64,000 nt of DNA, from contig OAPG01000003.1 of NCBI GenBank assembly GCA_900208305.1, positions 248,001 to 312,000 on the forward strand, given 5' to 3'. A program made the position numbers and the translations under genes. This stretch comes from Melanopsichium pennsylvanicum. Taxonomy: Eukaryota; Basidiomycota; Ustilaginomycetes; Ustilaginales. This document shows, piece after piece, positions 40,409 through 48,193 of the stretch; positions within the stretch are counted from its first letter, which is position 1; each line of letters opens with the position of its first letter. The notes beneath the pieces were generated by a model. The model had not been told where the DNA came from. It made no database searches and saw only the letters and a list, made by a program, of their open reading frames with translations.

Positions 40409-42370
40409 TGTTCCGGTTGCACCACTCGATTTGCTCTTGAAGCTGAAGCTCTAAGGACGATTTGTACTGGATCTGTTCTCCGTTCCGAAGAGACTGTCAG
40501 CCAAAGTATTACATGCAGGCCCTGTGCTGAGTACAAATCATCATAACAGCGGATCGTGGTAGATCGGAGGCAAACCTATAAATTTGCACACTCCGCTTAA
40601 GAGGAACTGCATGTTACTGCAGAGATGCAGAGGCGAGGTGCACCATGCCCAAAAACGCACTCACAAAGACTACAACCCCATTCGCAATTTTATCATTGGC
40701 TCTGTGCAGCAGGGACGTTGAAAGCGGTACAGTGTCAATGTTGGATCTAATTGTGCAGTACGTAAAGACAACCATTAGCACCACGTAGGCTTACTACTGC
40801 TTCCAAGTTCATCTAGCCTTGAATTTTACGACAAGCCTGTAAAGGGTTCAGCAAAGTATGCAATGTCAGCAGCTGCTCTCACCAGGTTCTTCTGATGACA
40901 GCGTCGGAGATCAAATACGATCCACACCAATTATTGGGCGGAGTCTTCTTTTTCTCAGTTGGTGCATGAGAGAGACATCAATTTCTCTTTTTCGCTGTCT
41001 TGAATTCGGAAGAAGAACCTCGCTCGTCCCCCTTGCATATGGCAGGTCTCGTGGCCCTCGACGCTTTCTAGAATTTAGAGGCGGCGCTGACTTTCAGTAT
41101 ATACAGATCTGCACGACTTACCATGGTTGTGTTTGACGATACTCGCCCCTCTCTGTTTCGCTCGTTCAATCTTCAGTGGGGCTGGCGATTTCTTCTTCGG
41201 CAGAGTGATTTCTAAATTGGTTCTGAGGACAATAAAGTCGCTCTTTGAGGAAAGAAGGAAGCAAAGGATTTGACGGAAATGATCGTGCTGTATGGGCGCA
41301 TCAATAATGCTGCCGGAAACGCATTCAGTATTGATGAAAATGATGAAGAAGGTGATGCTGCAGAACCAATAAAGAGAGAGCCTTGCGCATTCATCTGTTC
41401 TTCTAGAGTACAGCTCGTTGAGATGTGTCTGTTGGCTCCTCATGTAGGTTGAGAGGAAACCATGCCAGCAGCGCACAACAAATAGTACAAACTACGGCCG
41501 GTGTCGCCGTAAGCTAAGCGTGCGTTGTTGGCTCGACCTTGTGATGGCTATTCGAGGCTTGAATTTGAACTGCTATGTATTTACGACTCGCCAACAGTTG
41601 ACTAGAAGCGGGCGAGCCAAGATCGACATGTCTAGGTCAAAAGAGACTCATTTTTGTATGTCCCTCTTAAAACAGGAAAGGCTGGGATTCCACACTCTAT
41701 TCAGCTCAAAACGAAAACCTTTGGGAATACCCGAGTTGTCGAACTGTTCCAAGGTTGGTAGCATAGCTTTCGATCAACCGGAGAGTTCACGCGTGGTTTG
41801 CACGAGAACACATCTCGGCTAGTTCGCAAGCGAGTTCGGCCTCTTAGCAACAACCTCGTCCTATCGGAGCCTCGCTTCTTAAATTATTAACTAAACCAAG
41901 GTCACCCTCTCGGATTCTGTCGCTCGTGTGCGCTGCAAGCATTTCACCGCCTATGAACCTCGCAGACTGGCCGAAAACGAGAAGTCTGTATCATTCGAGG
42001 CGGTCGATGCATGCGACAGCAACAGTCTGCATCCGAGGGTCTTTTCTCTTGCGCTTTTTGGTGTTACCCATTCGGCCTCGATTGTCATGCTGCTCATCAT
42101 ATGCTGGTCCCTATCAGGCTGAAACGCTTTACAGAGATGGTCAAATTTCTCTCCCGTGCGAAGTCGGAGTCCACGGTGGTGATGGTCGTGAGAAGATGGA
42201 GCGGAGCTGCAGCTGGAAAAGCACGGGCCAATTTCCCATGAGAGGCCAAAGATGGAGGACACAAGTAGTAGAGCACGCTGAGAGAGATGCGACAGCGAGG
42301 GCCATCCTTTGGTGAGTTGGTCGCGTGGATTACTGTAGACTATGGCCAAAGATGCGGATTTGAGGGCAAA

Positions 42371-42420
42371 CAAGGCCGTACAAGCGCGTACAAGCGCGTA
42401 CATGGGCGTACATAGGCGTA
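42371..42420 (+). repeat. Five copies of a 10-bp repeat ending in CGTA
   Basis: The units are CAAGGCCGTA, CAAGCGCGTA, CAAGCGCGTA, CATGGGCGTA and CATAGGCGTA, directly joined. The CGTA end is invariant and the start varies. The repeat is exactly one DNA helical turn long and lies about 220 bases before the start of the lipase-HAD gene. Confidence 0.9.
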
Positions 42421-42636
42421 TAATGGGCATTCGAGCAGTTTTGTGTCTCTGTGTCGGCAAAGCTGTCAGCTTCGGCAATGCATACGCGTTATGCCTACTC
42501 CTCCGCATGTTTAATGTGGAGTTAATTTCACGCTTGTGAAGTCATCATCCCCACCCCACTCTACCATCTCGGTTCCATAGACTTGTTGCCCTTGATCGCC
42601 TATCCATAGAAAGCAAGGAGAGCGGATCAATTCAAT

Positions 42637-45117
42637 ATGTCCCTTCCACGTTTGCCGCAGAACGCGCGGTATGCAGTCTCTACGGTGACGCTAGAAATTC
42701 CCCTCTCGACCCTTATCAAGCAGGATTCCCCCGAACCATACACCTACCAAGAAGGTGGAGAGACCAAGGAGCTACTCACCGCCGACACGATCCTGGTCAC
42801 GATCTACTACCCGACCTCGCATCCTAGGGATGCTGCTACTGCACGCTCACCCGACTGGCTGGAAGCACCCAAGTTGCGCTCCATCGGAGGCCTGCTCAAG
42901 TACGCAGGCATCCCCAAGTATCTCGCTCTTCCGATCATCTTGCCTGCATACAGCGTCGTCTCACAGAAGCTTTCTGCTACAGTTGATGCTCCTCTTGCCT
43001 CTCATGACTCTGCAGATGGCTTTCCTGTAGCTGTTTTCAGCCACGGCATGGGCGGAACACGTACCACCTACTCGGCGTATTGCTCTTCGCTGGCGGCTGC
43101 GGGCATGGTCATTGCAGCTGTAGAGCACCGTGATGGCTCGTCTGCATTCACAACGATTCATCATCCCGACCCAGACGGACGTAAATCTTCGGGCTGGTTT
43201 GGCTGGTTTTCTGGCAGCTCGAATGGCATTGAAAACAGAATCTACATTCGACCAACCGAGATCGACGGAAAGCCTGATCCAATGGACGTCCGCCGTGCCC
43301 AAGTCGAATTCCGTCGTCGTGAAGTGCTGGCTGCTCTTGAAATTTTATCCGGCGTCAATTCTGGCAAAGCTGTCACTCTTGTCGAATCCTGCACTCGTAC
43401 TCAGCGTCATGACAGCAAGATTCTCGAATCGCGATCCAAGATCCTCTCTGGATTCAGCGGCAGGTTGAAGATGCAAGACCCTTGGTTGATCGGACACAGC
43501 TTTGGTGGATCTACTGCGATTCAAGCGCTCCGTCACACCTCGTGCCCCTTTGGTCAAGCATTAGTTCTAGATCCCTGGGTCGAGCCCGTTCCTGTCACCG
43601 GTGCAGATGTCGTGCCCGTATCGAAACCACTCTATACAATCAACAGTGAAGACTTTACCCAGTGGGAATCCCACATGGACGATGTCACCGCAATCTCTCG
43701 CGAGTCTAAATGTAGCACTGGTGGTAAAGGCTGGTTGCTCACCATTGGCGCGGAGGGGACGGAAAAATCTGACTCTATCTCTGCAGCTGCAGTCGGAAGC
43801 GTTGGCCCACCCAACAGGCTCATCATCGTACATGACATGTTCGGTACACTATTCGGCCTTGATGCGTGCATCGATGCGCTCAAATCTCTGTTCCCAGATC
43901 AACTCATGACGGCGGATGAGGTAGCAGAGATCGTGCCCGAACTCATCGTCATGGATTGGTTCCACAGCACACAACGAGACTTTACCTACTCGAGCGTCTG
44001 TGGGCGGTACAAGCCAATTGCCCAAGTTTTTAAAGGGACTCTTGCGCGAGTTTTGCTACAGGCTGGTGTGCTTCCCAAAAATGATGGAACCGCCAAGCCT
44101 CTCATGAAAGCAGGATCTTTCGTAGACGATGGACCGGCAGAGGAGGCATTTGAGAATCCCTTTGACCCAAGTGTGGTCGAAACTATGATGGGTTCGCTCA
44201 AGAAGCTCCAACCACGCCCTGGGATGGTAGATGCCCTGACGAAAATCTACCGCGACCGCGACGGAAAAGGACGTCTGCCTCCAAGTGTCGAGAAGGTTGA
44301 TGTCTGGGCAGCCACAAATGGATCGCTTGCACTCGGCCGAGAATCTTTTCTGCGCGCTCTAGGAGAGGTTGATGGTGCGGATCTCGATACTGACGCATCT
44401 CGCATGGGCCGTTCTGACGTTGACAATTCCATAGGTTCAGGTATCGGGCTTTTCAGCTGTGACGAGATTGGAGTAGCGAAACCTGACCCCAAAGTGTACG
44501 CCGAAGTGTTGAGCAGGATCAACGCCGAACCCATTGATCCCGACTCAGCCAAGCCTGAGTACCAAGGGATTTGGTTCGTTGCATCACATACGTGGGACAC
44601 GTTTGCGGCCAAGCAAGCTGGATTTCGTACTGCGTGGGTGACATATGAAGAGTTTTATTCGTGCCCCTCGGTTTACGGTAAGCCCGATGTGGTCGGACGT
44701 AATCTCGCAGAAGTATCTGAAAAGATCCTTGCATTTGAACGAAATCTTGCCAGCAAGCACGACGATAAACGGGTACAAGGATGGAAATACAAAAAAGGTG
44801 AGCAGATGCAAGAGATGATTGCGAGTCAACACACCTCGTTTTCAGATTTCCCATTCTTGTTGCCCAGCATGAGCAAGTTTATTGGCAGTGTCAATTCGCA
44901 AAAGATTCTGGAAGTGAACGTGGAAATTACAAAGAGGATGGTGCTGGAGGGCAAGAGGGAGGAAAGTGAAGGGGTGTTGGTAGCGTTGAAGGGGGTGAAG
45001 GATGCAAAAGACTGGAGAATTTGGAAGGAGGGTAAACCGAGGCCGACGGATCTGGACGAATCAGCGATTGGAAGTGATGGTAATCGACTTGGTAGATTGG
45101 TAGTTCACGCTCTTTAG
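42637..45117 (+). CDS. PAF-acetylhydrolase-like lipase with an HAD hydrolase domain inserted before the catalytic His
   Basis: One uninterrupted 826-residue frame. The N-terminal part is an alpha/beta hydrolase of the PAF-acetylhydrolase (group VII phospholipase A2) family: FPVAVFSHGMGGTRTTYSAY, the nucleophile elbow GHSFGGS (Ser288) and VLDPWVEP (Asp312). After the strand GWLLTIGAEG (about residue 373) a HAD-superfamily module begins, of the L-2-haloacid-dehalogenase type: DMFGTLF (Asp400), a TNGS motif (Thr560-Ser563), VAKPDPK (Lys615) and VASHTWDT (Asp654). The lipase then resumes with SQHTSFSDF (His732) and the family's final helices (QKILEVNVEITKRMV). Ser-Asp spacing is 24, as in human enzymes, but Asp-His spacing is 420 rather than about 55. 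Both active sites look complete. No signal peptide. Substrates are unknown. Confidence 0.88.
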   Translation: MSLPRLPQNARYAVSTVTLEIPLSTLIKQDSPEPYTYQEGGETKELLTADTILVTIYYPTSHPRDAATARSPDWLEAPKLRSIGGLLKYAGIPKYLALPIILPAYSVVSQKLSATVDAPLASHDSADGFPVAVFSHGMGGTRTTYSAYCSSLAAAGMVIAAVEHRDGSSAFTTIHHPDPDGRKSSGWFGWFSGSSNGIENRIYIRPTEIDGKPDPMDVRRAQVEFRRREVLAALEILSGVNSGKAVTLVESCTRTQRHDSKILESRSKILSGFSGRLKMQDPWLIGHSFGGSTAIQALRHTSCPFGQALVLDPWVEPVPVTGADVVPVSKPLYTINSEDFTQWESHMDDVTAISRESKCSTGGKGWLLTIGAEGTEKSDSISAAAVGSVGPPNRLIIVHDMFGTLFGLDACIDALKSLFPDQLMTADEVAEIVPELIVMDWFHSTQRDFTYSSVCGRYKPIAQVFKGTLARVLLQAGVLPKNDGTAKPLMKAGSFVDDGPAEEAFENPFDPSVVETMMGSLKKLQPRPGMVDALTKIYRDRDGKGRLPPSVEKVDVWAATNGSLALGRESFLRALGEVDGADLDTDASRMGRSDVDNSIGSGIGLFSCDEIGVAKPDPKVYAEVLSRINAEPIDPDSAKPEYQGIWFVASHTWDTFAAKQAGFRTAWVTYEEFYSCPSVYGKPDVVGRNLAEVSEKILAFERNLASKHDDKRVQGWKYKKGEQMQEMIASQHTSFSDFPFLLPSMSKFIGSVNSQKILEVNVEITKRMVLEGKREESEGVLVALKGVKDAKDWRIWKEGKPRPTDLDESAIGSDGNRLGRLVVHAL
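43756..44805 (+). other. HAD domain insert inside the lipase gene (approximate limits)
   Basis: These roughly 350 codons carry all four HAD motifs and separate the last beta strand of the lipase core from its catalytic-His loop. Limits are estimated from where PAF-acetylhydrolase homology stops (after LLTIGAEG) and resumes (before MIASQHTSFSDF). I see no splice sites that would obviously remove it, although GGTGAGCAG at 44799 resembles a donor. Confidence 0.75.
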
Positions 45118-45258
45118 ACATTTGTTATATTACTGTCATCGACACTTGTTCAACTTATCAGTAGCGCATCGTTATTGAAATCAACAGATAGACTTGTGGA
45201 ACAACACTAGTTGATACGGAGAAGTAGTAGTGAATCACAAAAGGATGAGTTGCCAGAA

Positions 45259-45292
45259 GAAAGAAAAAGATAAAAGAAAGAAAAAGATAAAA
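45259..45292 (+). repeat. 17-bp tandem duplication carrying two AGATAA (GATA-type) sites
   Basis: GAAAGAAAAAGATAAAA occurs twice without a gap. AGATAA lies at 45268-45273 and 45285-45290, about 435-455 bases before the allantoicase start. Allantoin-pathway genes in fungi are commonly controlled by GATA factors under nitrogen limitation, so the placement is suggestive, not proof. Confidence 0.8.
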
Positions 45293-45471
45293 GAACAAAA
45301 AGTGGGCGGGCGAGTTTCCGTGGTTGAGAAGCAGGCAAGAGCCGGTTAAAAAGACCGAAAATTCCAAAACAAGAAGCCAAAGCTGAGAGATATGGGAGAA
45401 CGCTCAGACCCAGTTTGCCTCGGATTTGGCCGAGATCAACCCAGCAGCCATTAGTAGTAGTGTCTAATTCA

Positions 45472-45519
45472 CACAAGCTATTGCACAAGCTATTGCACAA
45501 GCTATTGCACAAGCTATTG
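45472..45519 (+). repeat. Four perfect copies of a 12-bp repeat
   Basis: CACAAGCTATTG is repeated four times head to tail without mismatch, about 205 bases before the allantoicase ATG. Perfect identity suggests recent expansion. Each copy contains AGCT. Confidence 0.92.
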
Positions 45520-45723
45520 ACAATAATCTTGCTTAGGGCATTTATTTGAGCATAGCTTTCGGGTCAATTCCCGCAACAGTGAATTACAACCATGGAAAGT
45601 GCGAGCGTTTGACTAGAGCACCGTGAGACCATCCGAGTTGTATTCTTGATTCATATCCAAATTCATCCCCCTCTACTTACCATCACCTGGTCTTTTGGCT
45701 TCTTTTCCTATCAAGCTTCAACA

Positions 45724-47812
45724 ATGACATCCATCCCCTTGGATCAATTCGACTCGGTCTTTGGATCCACATCCACTGAAATCTCTTCCGTCGCTCTTGG
45801 CGGACGTATCCTCTCCACCTCGGATGAGTGGTTCGCACCCGCGTCGTCCCTCCTCAAGGTGGGTCCAGCCCCTTCGCTCAAAGGCCAGTTCGGTCCCAAA
45901 GGTGCCCTCTTTGATGGTTGGGAGACTCGACGTCACAATCCCACCTACGACTGGGTCATTCTTCGGCTTGGTCCCAACGCTGGAGCCAAGCTCGTCGGAT
46001 TCGATGTAGACACGGCCAACTTTAATGGTAACGAAGCTCCCGAAATCGCCATCTACGCTCTTGCCCTAACTGCTGACGAAGAGGCATCCACCGACAATGC
46101 TCTCGCTGAGAACGATCAACGCTGGCAAGAGCTTGTCCCCGTTTCACCGTGCGGGCCGAGCCAGAGACATCTGTTCAAAGTCAAGGACGGAAATGGCGAC
46201 AAGGTGTACACGCATGTTAAGCTGCACATGATTCCAGATGGCGGCATCGCAAGATTCAGAGTATACGGTGTCATTCCACCTCCTCCAGTTGGACAGGCAG
46301 AGGGTGAGCAAGTGGATGAGCAAAATAGCGCACATAACGTGCTGGATCTGGCTCACTGCCTAAATGGTGGAAGAGTGGTCTTCACTGACGACAACCACTT
46401 TGGTCAGGGAAGCAACATCATTCTGCCTGGTAGGGGTAAGGATATGGGCGATGGTTGGGAAACCAGACGATCCAGAGCAAAAGGTCATTTCAACTGGTCG
46501 ATTGTCAAGCTGTAAGTCGTCGTCTCCAACCCTTCTTGTAATCGGCTCTCGAAACGTTTCATGCTGACTTAGAACATCTCGCTCGCGGGCAATCATAACA
46601 GCGGTGAACCAGGCTTCCTCAACTATGCAGAAGTCGATACGGCCCATTTCTTGGGCAACTTCCCCGAGTCCACCGAAATCCTCGGCACGGTTCACAACTC
46701 TTGCTCCATCCCTTCATCGGATGCTCAATGGGTGACGCTTCTTGCTCGTACCAAGCTCGGTCCAGGTCGTCGTCACTTTTTTGCCCTGCCTGAAGGTAAT
46801 TCTGCTGCGTTCACCCATGTCATGGTCAAAATGCACCCGGATGGAGGCATCAAGCGCTTCCGCGTCCATGGTCGTCGTGCTGGGCCGATCCAGGCTGCAA
46901 AACTCCCGGTCAGCTCGCTCCCTGCTGTACCCATTCCTGCCGACATTCAGGATCCGTTGCCATCGGCCACTTCGGACCCTTTCGCTCCGGTAAGTGCCGA
47001 GTCTTGCCTCAACCCTTCCTCCTACTCGACTCATACTACTACTACTACCACCACCACCACCACCACCAATATAAATACCAATACCACGCTGGCAACAGCT
47101 GAGCCAGGGGAAATGGGCATTGTGGTGCATGGCAAGTTTGTCGGAGCGGTACCGCTCACGACGAGTGGGTTTGAAGAATATGGAGCGGTGATCGACGGAC
47201 CTTCAACGCACAAGCCCGATGACAACAAGCCATTCAAGGTGGTGAATCAGGGCACGGGAGAAAAGTACCACAACCTAGCGATGGTTCTCAACAACTACCC
47301 TGTCGAGGCTAGAGCGAGAACCCAGATCCACTTGTATCGCTGTGCTCCAGCCACCAAAGTTCCTTTTGAGGTCAAGTTGCTCGAGAGGCATAGGTTCACC
47401 ACACAAGCGTTTATTCCAATGGTTCCGATCGGTGGAAACCAAGAAGGATATCTTGTTGTGGTGGCACTTAACGGGAAAGGTAACTTATCGCCATCCTCAC
47501 CCACACCGCCCCACCTGCTTTCTTTCCTGTTTCTCAGCGTTCATGTCAAGATGTTAGAAAGGATGCAAATGCTGACACAAATTCGTTTTTTTTTTCTTGA
47601 TTTGCTTTGTTTATTTGCACCCAACAGATGACCGTCCAGATCTGAACACATTAGGTGTGTTTCTAGCGACGACAGAACAGGCGATCCAGTATCATGCTGG
47701 AATTTGGCATCATCCCATGATCGCACTAGGAGAACAAGCCACCGATTTCGCTTGTGTTGTCAACGAGAGTGACTCTCAGTCGGAATTGGATTGTGATGAA
47801 GTTCAAGTCTAA
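45724..47812 (+). CDS. Fusion of allantoicase and ureidoglycolate lyase (three exons)
   Basis: Exons are 45724-46511, 46602-47479 and 47628-47812 (616 residues), with introns of 90 and 148 bases (donors GTAAGT and GTAACT, acceptors AACAG). Allantoicase splits allantoate to ureidoglycolate and urea. Its two repeats are visible: DGWETRRHNPTYDWVILRLG and, in the second, DGWETRRSRAKGHFNWSIVKLG. A linker of eleven Thr (408-418) and Asn/Thr follows. From about residue 434 (MGIVVHGKFVGA) the protein matches ureidoglycolate lyase, with the family signature YHAGIWHHPMIAL; that enzyme makes glyoxylate and urea. Single allantoicases have about 340 residues, so this is a true fusion of consecutive steps. 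The start ATG at 45724 (MTSIPLDQF) is chosen over the upstream frame extension, which begins at a non-ATG codon. Confidence 0.92.
46990..47103 (+). other. Possible retained intron covering the Thr linker of the fusion gene
   Basis: A perfect donor, GTAAGT, sits in phase 0 at 46990 inside exon 2. An acceptor at 47102-47103 (GCTGAG) would remove 114 bases and keep the frame, joining DPFAP to PGEMGIVV and deleting the Thr tract. A stronger-looking acceptor, AACAG at 47098, would shift the frame and stop soon after, leaving allantoicase alone. Confidence 0.4.
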
Positions 47813-48193
47813 GATTTTTATTTTTGATTTTATTTTATTTTTTAAAAAAAGGGAAACTTGATTCGAAATCACACGCTTTGTTTTTCATGGACACACTCTC
47901 GGAAAATTGGTTAGACTGATTTTTTTGAATTCGTGCTGGCGCACATCAATATTGTTAGACAAATGATTTGTTTGAATCATAACCATGTGACAAGATGATT
48001 TTGAGATTTTTTTTTTTTTTTTTTTTTTACACTATTATTGCTCTTAGATCTGATATTGGCTCAACCTCATCCCACCCATCCAACCACAGCTTGAATCTAA
48101 AAGCAGATACTCAAAAACCTATTGAAAAGATTGAGAATACTTATAATTGCTTACAAACAAGACTTGTTTTTTTTTTTTTTTTTTCCTTTCCCC
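47813..48193. other. Convergent 3' intergenic region with long T runs
   Basis: This lies between the allantoicase fusion gene and ERT1. It is very AT-rich with T runs near 47826, 48007-48029 (about 21 T) and 48166-48184. These probably belong to 3' flanks. No gene is supported. Confidence 0.6.

Larger units (their letters stand above)
39962..42636. other. Gene-poor stretch, 2.7 kb
   Basis: No supported gene. It contains a T-rich then A-rich segment near 40354-40408 that is partly self-complementary, and a five-copy 10-bp tandem repeat at 42371-42420. The few open frames (for example on both strands of 41212-41476) have no recognisable domain. The last 100 bases are the leader of the lipase-HAD gene. 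Confidence 0.4.
45118..45723 (+). promoter_or_regulatory. Upstream region of the allantoicase-ureidoglycolate lyase gene
   Basis: This 606-base interval follows the lipase-HAD stop and precedes the allantoicase ATG. It holds a 17-bp tandem duplication with two AGATAA motifs (45259-45292) and a 12-bp repeat in four copies (45472-45519), both listed separately. AGATAA fits the HGATAR consensus of fungal nitrogen GATA activators. Confidence 0.5.

Noticed and set aside
44799..44830. Splice donor-like GGTGAGCAG near the end of the HAD insert
   Set aside because: The nearest acceptor would make an intron of about 28 bases, too short, and the frame is continuous and homologous on both sides.
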